The notes under the pieces: model-generated
What the model was told of the DNA's origin: nothing
Seen by the model: the letters and a program-made list of their open reading frames with translations, nothing else
The model's database searches: none
Source: Bryobacterales bacterium
Lineage (GTDB): Bacteria; Acidobacteriota; Terriglobia; Bryobacterales; Bryobacteraceae
DNA: 39,890 bases
Direction: 5' to 3'
Assembly (NCBI GenBank): GCA_003167495.1
Contig: PMSX01000059.1
Location: 1-39,890, forward strand
Shown: positions 8,687 through 17,160 of the stretch, piece by piece
How the letters are laid out: each line of letters opens with the position of its first letter
Position numbering within the stretch: the stretch's first letter is position 1
Program-made: the position numbers and the translations under genes

Positions 8687-11515
8687 TTAACCTTGGCGTG
8701 AGCTACTAGTTGAATTCACAAACGGAGGTGGTGGATAACCGATCAAGCAGTATTGATCCAACGCAAAGAGAACCAGAGTTTCGAGCCCCTCCGATTGTGC
8801 AATGTCCGCTTCTTTGAGCCAGGCACTCCACGCGTCGCTGATTCCAATCAGATGAGCGCGCTGAGAATTAGGGAAGCCTTTGGCTGCGCTGGTATTCATC
8901 GACATGGTGCAGTTTACCAAGTCATAGCTGCCAGTAAAGCCGAAACTTTCTGTCTTGAGACAAGTGAGATTCGCAGGGGTCCAATCGGTGGATGGATAGT
9001 TGACCAGGCGAGTAATAGCGTAGTTGTTTGTATCAGTTGGATAGAGCACCTCGAACCGGCAGCCTGGATAAGCTGTCTGGAGAGCAGAACGAATGGAGGA
9101 AGTGTAGGCGCCGATCAGAGTAGGCAGGAACGCCACTTCGTTTGGATAGTCAGCGGGATTGGCAGTGTTAGTGAGAATGTCCTGCATCGGTACGCCATAC
9201 TGGGTCGTGAACTGCTGCTGAGTGTAGGCGTCGTAAAAAGGCATGCTGACGTTTGTCGAGGCAAAGTACCACCACTGCACTTCGCCCGATTGTAAGTACG
9301 GAACGAGGCCGGCGCTGTTCTGGATCCCGGCCAAATCAAGGTAGACTTGCTGCCAATAGGCTAGAGACGTAGGCGAAAAATTGGTTTGAATCGATGGAGT
9401 GTTGAGAACCACGGGTGTGTCATCAAAGTATCGCTGAGCTATGCCGACTGACAGTGAAGGGTCGGCATTCAACAGCTCAGTGCTGAACGAAGCCACGGCA
9501 TCCATACCATAGCTCTTGATCGCTGCGAAGTAGGCGGCATGCCAGTCGCGAGCTGCGCGATTAAGCTGTGGGAGCGTAAGGTCAGTTCGCCAGAAGCCGG
9601 CGGCATTCATGAGAGTGTCGTTCAGTCCGCCGTTGTCGGACACTAAAGCATAAGGCGTGCCGTCAATACCGCCACTGAGAGTGCCTGATGCTGGAGTGGC
9701 GGTAAAGTCTGGGCTGCTGGAAAGCAATTCAAATGCGACTCCGTTGCCCAACGTTCCCATGTATCGAGCAGTTAGGGTTAGATTGTTGCCACTGGCAGAG
9801 GCCCAAACAAGATTGGTTCCAACATTAATTAGTGCGGCAAAGGCCAGGGCAACAGTGGCGCTATCGTCGTCAGGCAAAACCAAGTGGCTGATCACAGTAC
9901 TCCCCGTAGGGAGCGAGGCTTGGTTAGCTGCCAAAGCAAATTGAACGCTCGGGCTACTGTTTGTCTGCGACAACTGCAATTCGACTGTCAAGGTCGCGTA
10001 TTGCGTGCCGGTTCGAACTATTTCATAGAACCAAAGCGCGCCCACATAGTGGTTCACTCGACCGGTGAACCCTAGCTTGTTGATCAGCCACGCTGTTCGT
10101 TCGGCGGGCAGGGATTGTGAGTGATAGGTATCCCAGTCAGTGGCAAGAGCTAACTCGGTGTTCGGGGTGAAGTCGGGCAGATTGTTACTTGGATAGGCTA
10201 TCTCAAGAAAATCAAAGTAGAGGGTCTGATTTTGGCCGGCGTGAGTGACAGTCACCGAATGAGAGCCTGCGGCGATGCTGCCAAGTGGATAACGAACCCA
10301 AACGTCCTCCCCCGGCAGGGTGAGCAGTGCGGGTTGAAGTGAACTCCCATCGATAGTGATATTAACGATTGGAGCTCCGGCAGTGCGGCGGACTCCCAGA
10401 AAGAGCTGATGCGGAGTGGTTTCTGTATAGGTGATCGTGCAGCTATCACCCGTTTCGCTCGTGTAGTGCGCTTTACTCCCGGAGTAGTTTCCAGTCTGTA
10501 ATTGCCAAGAGCCAGCAAATGTTACTCCAGCATCGGTGTCTTCAATCCGCCTGCTTCCAGGGCCTGCGACACTGTAAAGTTGATTTGCGCCGGTGACCGA
10601 CCAATTCGATACGGTTACCTGAAACTCGGTCTGCACAAATTCGCCGGCCTGTAAGTCCGCTGACCAGGTCCAGCGTAATTTTCTGACGTTGGTTGTAGGC
10701 ACAAGTTCAAAATTAGCCGCACTCGGGTCAGTTCTTCCTTGAAGATTTCCAAAATCCAGGGTCACCTGATAAGTGCCGGGAAAGGCGCCGCCGGAGAAGA
10801 CTGCGGCCGGTTCTTGCCACACCGGAACGTTGTTTTGTGAAAATCCGTACATGCTGATGCGATTACCGTTGGCTCCATCGAGGCTGCCATTTCCCGAAGA
10901 TCCCGCACAGGTAACGGACACTGAAGCGCCGTTGGATGTTGCAGTGAAATTTGTACTGAAACTTTGGATGTTGGCGGCAATCCCCGCAGCGATGTCGGAA
11001 AGCTGATCGGTACTCAGAGGTTCGTAGTAATAATGCTCTTCCAAAAATGCCAGCCCAACCCGTTGGCCTACGCCAGGCGAAGCAATCAAAGTCATGACGG
11101 CCGAGGCGGACTGGACCGAGCCGGAGACAGCAACCGCATAATTGTGGTTTGGATCAACGAGGTTTACATAGTAGACCGTGTCGCTTCCGTCGGTTCCCGT
11201 CACCCATAACCGAAGCTGGTTCCAAGCGACAACCGGAAAAAGGTTTGATTGAAAGGGGATACACCCGGAGCGCTGTTCCTCATATGTAAGTGTCAGTCCA
11301 CTCAGATCGCCGTCCGGCAGATTACGCAATGATGGGTGCTCAAAAACGTTATCTCTATTCCACTCAACCACGGCCCAATCAAACTGCTGGCGCCATTTAC
11401 CGGACAGTACGAAACCGGCACTGCCGGAAGAACTTAAAGCCGCGATAGCGGACGGTGTAAGAAAGTACGCCTGCAAGTCCCTATTTGGCGTTAGTTTTGT
11501 TATTTGTTCAGACAT
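8687..11515 (-). CDS. Large terminal tail protein with probable TIM-barrel region
   Basis: From the ATG at 11515 (MSEQITKLTP) the protein has 942 residues; the frame is open 66 bases further but into the upstream gene. The first ~480 residues are beta-rich, with a carbohydrate-binding-like stretch around residues 320-450. The part from about residue 560 (WDTYHSQSLPAERTAWLINK) to the end alternates helices and strands with many aromatic residues (DWHAAYFAAIKSYGMDAV, SGEVQWWYF, LETLVLFALDQYCLIGYPPP), which reads like a glycoside-hydrolase-type TIM barrel. RcGTA g15 and the non-contractile tail sheath proteins of some phages carry TIM-barrel-like domains; kinship is an inference and I cannot name catalytic residues. 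It is the last gene of the locus, four bases after the hub gene. Roles in receptor binding or glycan degradation are both possible. Confidence 0.6.
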   Translation of the reverse strand: MSEQITKLTPNRDLQAYFLTPSAIAALSSSGSAGFVLSGKWRQQFDWAVVEWNRDNVFEHPSLRNLPDGDLSGLTLTYEEQRSGCIPFQSNLFPVVAWNQLRLWVTGTDGSDTVYYVNLVDPNHNYAVAVSGSVQSASAVMTLIASPGVGQRVGLAFLEEHYYYEPLSTDQLSDIAAGIAANIQSFSTNFTATSNGASVSVTCAGSSGNGSLDGANGNRISMYGFSQNNVPVWQEPAAVFSGGAFPGTYQVTLDFGNLQGRTDPSAANFELVPTTNVRKLRWTWSADLQAGEFVQTEFQVTVSNWSVTGANQLYSVAGPGSRRIEDTDAGVTFAGSWQLQTGNYSGSKAHYTSETGDSCTITYTETTPHQLFLGVRRTAGAPIVNITIDGSSLQPALLTLPGEDVWVRYPLGSIAAGSHSVTVTHAGQNQTLYFDFLEIAYPSNNLPDFTPNTELALATDWDTYHSQSLPAERTAWLINKLGFTGRVNHYVGALWFYEIVRTGTQYATLTVELQLSQTNSSPSVQFALAANQASLPTGSTVISHLVLPDDDSATVALAFAALINVGTNLVWASASGNNLTLTARYMGTLGNGVAFELLSSSPDFTATPASGTLSGGIDGTPYALVSDNGGLNDTLMNAAGFWRTDLTLPQLNRAARDWHAAYFAAIKSYGMDAVASFSTELLNADPSLSVGIAQRYFDDTPVVLNTPSIQTNFSPTSLAYWQQVYLDLAGIQNSAGLVPYLQSGEVQWWYFASTNVSMPFYDAYTQQQFTTQYGVPMQDILTNTANPADYPNEVAFLPTLIGAYTSSIRSALQTAYPGCRFEVLYPTDTNNYAITRLVNYPSTDWTPANLTCLKTESFGFTGSYDLVNCTMSMNTSAAKGFPNSQRAHLIGISDAWSAWLKEADIAQSEGLETLVLFALDQYCLIGYPPPPFVNSTSSSRQG

Positions 11516-11519
11516 AGTG

Positions 11520-14500
11520 TTAGAGCCGAATAGTAACGGTAAGATCTTTGCCGGGGCCGGGTCCGTTCGTAGAGGCTGCACTTGTTGATATGTTCAAGGC
11601 GATGTCAATTGTCAAAAGGGACCCCACAAGAAGCGGAGGCAACTCCGCTCCTTCGACAATCGCGCTTGAAGTTGTTCCTGAAGGGATGGTGAGCGCGTTC
11701 CCGTAAGCCACGGCGTTCTGAAAAACCTGGACTATAATGTCGTAGCCATCCGCCGCTTGGTTTACAGTTGCCCGGATGTCGCGGATCGCATGACTTGCCT
11801 CGACAACCAAAGGAGGCGCGGCATTCTGTTGAGTCGCAAGATAGCCGTTTACTTGCAGTGAAAATTGTCCGCCCGAAAGAGTACGCAAGCTTTGGTCGGG
11901 AGTTAAATTGGCATACGTTTCTTGGGTCGCCTCACTGGGTCCAAACGAATTCGTCACTAGAAATTCGGCGGCCACAATTCGTACGTCCGGGAGCGAAAAG
12001 GTATGCATATAATTGGCGGATGCTTGGTTCTCGAAGAAGTTCGGCGCAAACGGCACAATGATCACGGTGCTGTCTAAGATCAGGACGGAAGCATTGACTG
12101 CGTGCGCGGCGGCCGTAGACCCGAGTGCACCTCGTGTAAAGCTATAAGAACCGTCTGAATTTAGACTCAAAACGGTTACCAGTTCGGAGTCAATTTGCAT
12201 AGCCTGCCCGAAGGAAAGCGAGACGGTCTCATTGAGAAGGATAGTTGCCGCCACTGCGTCTACACCGTCGGCAAGAACATAGGGACTCGGAGTGTTCAGC
12301 TCGTTCCATTGGAAGAGCTGAAGGGTGCCGCTGGTCACTGAAGATATATTCACAATGTCCGGGAATCCAATGGCAAACAAGGTCAAATTACCTCCACCGG
12401 GCGCAGCCAAAGAAAAGTCGGGGGAATGTGCCACTCCGTAATCCGGCTTGCCACCGCCAAGCTCGCAGCGGGTGATGGGACAAAGATCTACGCTCGCTTC
12501 CTGATTTGCAACGTTGGCGCTACGACCCGAGATCTCGATCACCTCTCCTTGCGAAAATGGAATCTCAAATTGCGCGGGGCTGGTGTTGGCCACTGCCGCG
12601 AATATCCAAGACGACTCAACAATCACAAATATGCTGGTGGAATCCGGAATAGTTGACCAGGCAGGCGTGACCGTCAACGTTGTCTGGCTGTTCGAAGCGA
12701 TGGATCTCTCCTGGCCTTCACCGGTCCCTCCACTGATGCGCACTGTGAAGCTGCTGTACGCACCCACTGTTGCGCCCATGTCCGCACATGTGATGGTTGT
12801 TGCCGAAGATGCGGTTGTCTCAAAAGGCCCTCCGTATTCATAGCGGTAATAAAAATTGGCGTGATCGAAGCTCGCGTCCGGAGGGCCAAGAGGCATGATT
12901 GGGAAACCGGTATCAGTGAAAGAGGCGCTAATAGCGGCGTTCGAGGCAATTCGATAAAGCACTTGTGGATTGAAGCCCCGATAAACATTAAAAGTGGCGG
13001 CGTTTGAAGGGAAGCTAAGTTGGGTGATGGTAACGGTGTAAGTGATTGGACCAGCGGGCAGCGTCACAGAGGCGGTAAACGATAGTGGACCTTCGTTGTC
13101 TCCCGAATCAACTGCACTTACAGCATAATAGTAATTAGTGCCGCCCTCCAACGTGCCGCCCGCACCTGAGTAAGTTGGCGAAAGGCTTAGCAAAGGGATA
13201 TTCAAGGAGGCCAAGGACGGCGCGGCTGGAACACAAAAGCCGACTGAGAGGGTATCCGTGGTGGCGCCATCAGTCTGCGCCTGGATTTGCTCGCTGATCT
13301 CAAAATCAAAGCCATCGGTTTGGCCGTCGGCGTCTGTCAGAGGAACTAGTCCGATGAGAGGCCTGGGAACTTGCATTTGACTTGCAGGTTGGCGGCCGGC
13401 AGCGAGAAGCGTGGCTATGCTATCGCTATACCAATCATCGTCGTGGATTTGGGCTTGAATCGAGACAAACTGGAAGTTCATGGCCGGCGACATCTTAACC
13501 ACCCGAAAAGGGGTTCGTTCAAACCCTTCCTTTTGATAGGTCACTGCAATGATGTCTCCCGGCCTGACTTTCAGCGCACGGAAGCTTGTGACGAAGTTAA
13601 TATAGAGATTGCCGTCGGTGGCTTTGTCGAGTTGGCGAAGGAGCACGCGGGTTGCTTGGCTATAGTTAGTGATTCCCATAGCCGTGGATTGGCTGCTGAT
13701 CTCATAGCCAATTAAGGCTACGTCTTCGGAATTGACAGTGGAGAGACTATCCTGCTGATATTCGTTGAATTCGTCTTGAAATTCCACACTTAGGCAGTTC
13801 GATGTCTCGGCAACGGTGTTAGACGAGAGCACGACGGTTGATTTGCCCTTTGGATCTCTGGCGATCCCGGAGAATGGGCCCGACGCGTCGCTAAATTCGT
13901 ACACCGGCCATCCACCGCTCAAGATCTCGACGCTGTTGCTTCCGTCTGGGAGAGCATTCTGCTGCACGGCAAGCGTAGTTTCCGGCAACAGTTCAAGCAA
14001 GCCAGAAACTCCGTAGCGGATCATGAGACTGGAAGCAACTCGAATGCCTCGCACTATCACTGCTGCGCTCTGGCGTTTTGTCAGCACTAGATTGCAGCTA
14101 TAACGAGGCGCCAGGAACTGATTGCCATTCAAATCGGTTACGTTGATCAATGTGTCACAAAACGCGGCAGCCGTGGCGAAGGTCGGGAGGTTCAGATCTG
14201 ACAGATTCCAGCCACAGCGCCGTAGGATATCGAGGATCACCCATGCCGGATTGTTCGAGAATAGAGTCGCCTGCAAACTTCCGTCGGAGCCGAAGGTGTC
14301 CACCTGCATCCCTTGCATTAGCACTTGCACATTCGGCGACGATTGACCGGTGCTGATTCTGTTGGGCACTACAATCGAAAGTGACGCGATACTTCCGTGG
14401 GGGTCGCCAAGAGGGTTTCCAGAGGAATCTACAAAGTCCATGTTGAAAGCTCCCTGACGGCTTCCTATGGAGACTACGGAATACCAACCAGTGGTTGACA

Positions 14501-15470
14501 TATCTTGACCCGGAGTGGCCAGAGGGATCTCAATATCGCTAACCACAATCTTAAGAACGCTGCTGATTGGACCCAACCCAAGAAGCGTCTCCATGTGAGT
14601 CAGGTTTCCGTCGTTTCTAGCGAAGACCACGGGCGACTTGATCCAGCCCGTCCCATAGACAATGGGAACAGCGTCGTTGTATTTGGCTGTGTTGTCTACG
14701 AGGGCCGAAAGTTGAGAGGTCTTATCACCGTAGCCCCGCACTTGAATAGCGGCAGGAACGAATTCCAACCCGCCAAAGCGAGCCGTGGTGTTACCGTTGC
14801 CATCGGCGCTAAACATTCCTCTTTGTACGCATTGGCCGCGAGAATAGTCACATGAAGTGAACGCTTGCCCGCCAGTGAGGTTACCCGTTCCTCCCGAAAT
14901 ATCCGCCGAGTATCCGCAGCGATAGTAACGGGAGAATCTCCCGAAGGCTCCTCCGTTCGTAGCCTCTTGGCGTTGCGCCGGGTTTGAGGGGAAGTTCCAC
15001 GGACAGGAGCGTTGGACGCGCACATCTGGAACCGGAATACGTTGCAGACTCAGCTTGTTGGCAAAGCTGACTGTCAGAAAGTCTTCGCCTATTTGATCTG
15101 GATCGCCCGCAATTCCTTGAAACAGCACAGTGCTTTCCGACGTTATGGTAAGACTGGGCAGATCGGCAAAGGCAAAATACGCGGTCAATTGCGACCCCTT
15201 AAAGCCGATGGCCGCATTCAATTGCGACAACTCCGAATCGGCATTTGCCAAGGTGAGTGACAACTTCGTCAGACCATCCATGGCATCGTCCGCGCAGAGT
15301 TGCAAATCAAACAGATTGTGCTTCAGCACTCTTGCAGAGTAGGTGTTCCCCGCAAATGGAATAGTGTATGCGCTCCAATACTGGACATCCCCCGACGGAA
15401 GCACACACTGAAAGAACAACAGCGGCGTGTCGGCTTCAGCTAATTGCTTGATCTGGTTTATGGTTGACAT
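11520..15470 (-). CDS. Giant tail hub/tip protein with lambda gpL-like four-cysteine segment
   Basis: 1316 residues. Residues 1-150 resemble the N-terminus of DUF2163/lambda gpL-type tail-tip proteins. Next comes a cysteine segment with Cys156 (SCPW), Cys185 (RCGY), Cys207 and Cys214 (SCDYSRGQC), then an FGGLEF turn. Lambda gpL holds a 4Fe-4S cluster on four cysteines with the same last spacing. From about residue 255 (DAVPIVYGTGWIKSPVVFA) the chain looks like the central hub (gpJ/megatron type), followed by fibronectin-III-like modules near residues 750-860 and beta-rich C-terminal domains. Thus two proteins that are separate in lambda appear fused. It would form the tail tip that contacts the host. 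The start ATG at 15470 follows the preceding stop by 3 bases. No peptidase domain is seen. Confidence 0.75.
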   Translation of the reverse strand: MSTINQIKQLAEADTPLLFFQCVLPSGDVQYWSAYTIPFAGNTYSARVLKHNLFDLQLCADDAMDGLTKLSLTLANADSELSQLNAAIGFKGSQLTAYFAFADLPSLTITSESTVLFQGIAGDPDQIGEDFLTVSFANKLSLQRIPVPDVRVQRSCPWNFPSNPAQRQEATNGGAFGRFSRYYRCGYSADISGGTGNLTGGQAFTSCDYSRGQCVQRGMFSADGNGNTTARFGGLEFVPAAIQVRGYGDKTSQLSALVDNTAKYNDAVPIVYGTGWIKSPVVFARNDGNLTHMETLLGLGPISSVLKIVVSDIEIPLATPGQDMSTTGWYSVVSIGSRQGAFNMDFVDSSGNPLGDPHGSIASLSIVVPNRISTGQSSPNVQVLMQGMQVDTFGSDGSLQATLFSNNPAWVILDILRRCGWNLSDLNLPTFATAAAFCDTLINVTDLNGNQFLAPRYSCNLVLTKRQSAAVIVRGIRVASSLMIRYGVSGLLELLPETTLAVQQNALPDGSNSVEILSGGWPVYEFSDASGPFSGIARDPKGKSTVVLSSNTVAETSNCLSVEFQDEFNEYQQDSLSTVNSEDVALIGYEISSQSTAMGITNYSQATRVLLRQLDKATDGNLYINFVTSFRALKVRPGDIIAVTYQKEGFERTPFRVVKMSPAMNFQFVSIQAQIHDDDWYSDSIATLLAAGRQPASQMQVPRPLIGLVPLTDADGQTDGFDFEISEQIQAQTDGATTDTLSVGFCVPAAPSLASLNIPLLSLSPTYSGAGGTLEGGTNYYYAVSAVDSGDNEGPLSFTASVTLPAGPITYTVTITQLSFPSNAATFNVYRGFNPQVLYRIASNAAISASFTDTGFPIMPLGPPDASFDHANFYYRYEYGGPFETTASSATTITCADMGATVGAYSSFTVRISGGTGEGQERSIASNSQTTLTVTPAWSTIPDSTSIFVIVESSWIFAAVANTSPAQFEIPFSQGEVIEISGRSANVANQEASVDLCPITRCELGGGKPDYGVAHSPDFSLAAPGGGNLTLFAIGFPDIVNISSVTSGTLQLFQWNELNTPSPYVLADGVDAVAATILLNETVSLSFGQAMQIDSELVTVLSLNSDGSYSFTRGALGSTAAAHAVNASVLILDSTVIIVPFAPNFFENQASANYMHTFSLPDVRIVAAEFLVTNSFGPSEATQETYANLTPDQSLRTLSGGQFSLQVNGYLATQQNAAPPLVVEASHAIRDIRATVNQAADGYDIIVQVFQNAVAYGNALTIPSGTTSSAIVEGAELPPLLVGSLLTIDIALNISTSAASTNGPGPGKDLTVTIRL

Positions 15471-15473
15471 GCG

Positions 15474-16277
15474 TTAGTTCCAGACGCTCGTTTCGATAGT
15501 GAAAGAAGTTGAGAACAGACTTGGGCCTTCGGCCGTGAAGACAAGCTCCGATACGGCCCAGTGCGCGTTTGAATACAGCCCGGCCACTGCATAGGTGGGG
15601 CGGAAACGCGACGATGCAAACTGTGGTTCAAGCTGCGGCCCAAACAGCGAGACGCTCTGTCCCGCCGCCAGACCGATAGAAACTGATATTCCAGTGCCTG
15701 TGTCGTTCAGCACACCGCTACACGCGATTCGCGACCAATTCTGCCCGACTTGACATAAATTTGTTTGCTGGGCATTGGCGCTGCTCATCATCAGAGAGCA
15801 CGTTCCGCTGTTTGCAGCAGCGGCGTAGACGGAGAAACAATATTGAAAGTTGACGGGAGCGGCCAGGGTTTGGACAATCTGCTGTGCGCCAGCGGCGTCA
15901 TTGGTAACAGTGAATGCGCCGGTACCGCCATTTGGGTCAGTTAATCCAGCTTCGACCGTCACACCGACGGGAGTTGCCCACGAAGATTGCGTTAAATCCG
16001 CGCTGTATGTAAGAAGGTTATCGGTTGGATCGAGAAACGTGAAACCGCGCAACGGTCCACCACAGGCTTCGAAATGAGACTGAAGCGCATTCATATCGGC
16101 AGGTGGAAGATTCACGTAAGATAAGGTCCAGGCGAGTTGGCCGGCGCCTGGGTCCGCAGCCACAATCATGCTGCCGTCAGGCAATATATTCTTGATTGTC
16201 CGGATCGTAGTTACTTTTCGAATCGGATATTGAGCGAGTGCTCCACTGCTCAACTGTGGGAAAACGAGATTAGCCAT
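15474..16277 (-). CDS. DUF2460-like distal tail protein with C-terminal carbohydrate-binding-like domain
   Basis: I place the start at ATG 16277 (MANLVFPQLSSGAL), giving 267 residues. The longer open frame upstream lies inside the preceding gene and is not conserved-looking. Residues 1-95 are a paralogue of the preceding 118-residue protein, sharing FPxLSSGAxxQY near the start and the GGxxxxFTFxDP turn. From about residue 100 a jelly-roll domain like the CBM modules in many tail proteins follows (QSSWATPVGVTVEAGLTDPNG to SLFGPQLEPQF). It probably sits in the distal tail or baseplate and may bind cell-surface glycans; that role is inferred. Its start overlaps the preceding gene by 8 bases, so the pair is coupled. 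Confidence 0.7.
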   Translation of the reverse strand: MANLVFPQLSSGALAQYPIRKVTTIRTIKNILPDGSMIVAADPGAGQLAWTLSYVNLPPADMNALQSHFEACGGPLRGFTFLDPTDNLLTYSADLTQSSWATPVGVTVEAGLTDPNGGTGAFTVTNDAAGAQQIVQTLAAPVNFQYCFSVYAAAANSGTCSLMMSSANAQQTNLCQVGQNWSRIACSGVLNDTGTGISVSIGLAAGQSVSLFGPQLEPQFASSRFRPTYAVAGLYSNAHWAVSELVFTAEGPSLFSTSFTIETSVWN

Positions 16278-16626
16278 TGGTTTCAACCACCCACATTGAA
16301 GTGGCCGCAATATCGACATCCTGGTAGTCACTGATCAACTCGGGCGCGCCAATTCGGCAGTTCGGCACGCTAGCGCCACTGATTGGATCCGGGAAGGTGA
16401 AGGTTGAATATTCACCTCCCATAGCGTTGAAAAATGCTTCAATCGACGCAATTTCAGATTCGTTTAGTAAGTGAAGATCGATTAACCAGCGCCGGAATAC
16501 CCTGCCGGACACCAGAAAGCGTTGATCGGTACCGTCCACAAAACGAATTACTTGCGCGGGCCAGACGAACCCGATGGGCGATCCGTATTGGGTAATTGCA
16601 CCTGAACTTAATGTTGGGAAATCCAT
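16270..16626 (-). CDS. DUF2460-like distal tail protein (g12-like)
   Basis: 118 residues from ATG 16626. The protein has the features of the DUF2460 family found in GTAs and siphophages: start MDFPTLSSGAITQYGS, the centre RRWLIDLHLLNESEIASIEAFF, and the turn GGEYSTFTFPDP. The family corresponds to RcGTA g12, the distal tail protein ring linking the tube to the hub. A CGGAG ribosome site lies about a dozen bases before the start, and the preceding gene's stop lies 6 bases upstream. It is followed by a longer tandem paralogue, so the locus carries a duplication of this module. Confidence 0.8.
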   Translation of the reverse strand: MDFPTLSSGAITQYGSPIGFVWPAQVIRFVDGTDQRFLVSGRVFRRWLIDLHLLNESEIASIEAFFNAMGGEYSTFTFPDPISGASVPNCRIGAPELISDYQDVDIAATSMWVVETNG

Positions 16627-16632
16627 TTTTGC

Positions 16633-17160
16633 TCATAGCTCCGCGATAACGTCATTTAACGAACTCGAATTCAGCAATGCCTGCTTAACGGACTGGACGA
16701 TTTGTCCGCTTTGATTTTCAAATGGCGTTGCCGCCGAAGGTCCGCCGTAAAATCCGGGCGTCGCCACAGAACTGCCGGTCGATATGGTTTCCTGCTGGGA
16801 GGTTGGGAGTTGATAAGCTACCAGGGCGGGAGGCGCCGTCTTTCCACCTCCGAAAAGGCTTGTGAGTCCGGAGATCAGTGATCCAAGACCTCCGCCAAAC
16901 CCGACGGCGCTGCTGAGCGTACCGGCCAACCCGCCGCCAGACGTGGCTGCCGAAAGCAGATTGGAGAACGTGCTGCTCGTTTGGGGATTTCTAGTGGCCG
17001 CCCGCGAAGCTCTCCCAAAATTTATCGCTTGGGCCGTTCCGTTGTTGAATCCGCCCATTTTGGAAACGCCGAAATTGCCGGTCTGCGCGCTTTTGACGGT
17101 GCTCGTCGACACGGACTGGAGGCTAGGCAGCCCGGGTAACTTATAATTACTTTTCTTCAT
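16633..17160 (-). CDS. Short, glycine-rich tape-measure-like protein
   Basis: ATG 17160 is chosen because AAGGAG lies 7 bases upstream; six further codons upstream are open but lack a site. The 175-residue product begins MKKSNYKLPGLPSL. It has a hydrophobic glycine-rich core at about residues 75-112 (LLSAATSGGGLAGTLSSAV, then GGLGSLISGLTSLFGGG) that could cross a membrane, and ends with an amphipathic stretch. I do not recognise a family. Its position between the frameshifted tail assembly chaperone and the distal tail protein is exactly where tape-measure genes lie, and hydrophobic glycine-rich segments are usual there. It is far shorter than ordinary tape measures (often 600-1500 residues), so a very short tail, or loss of the true tape measure, are the alternatives. 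Confidence 0.5.
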   Translation of the reverse strand: MKKSNYKLPGLPSLQSVSTSTVKSAQTGNFGVSKMGGFNNGTAQAINFGRASRAATRNPQTSSTFSNLLSAATSGGGLAGTLSSAVGFGGGLGSLISGLTSLFGGGKTAPPALVAYQLPTSQQETISTGSSVATPGFYGGPSAATPFENQSGQIVQSVKQALLNSSSLNDVIAEL

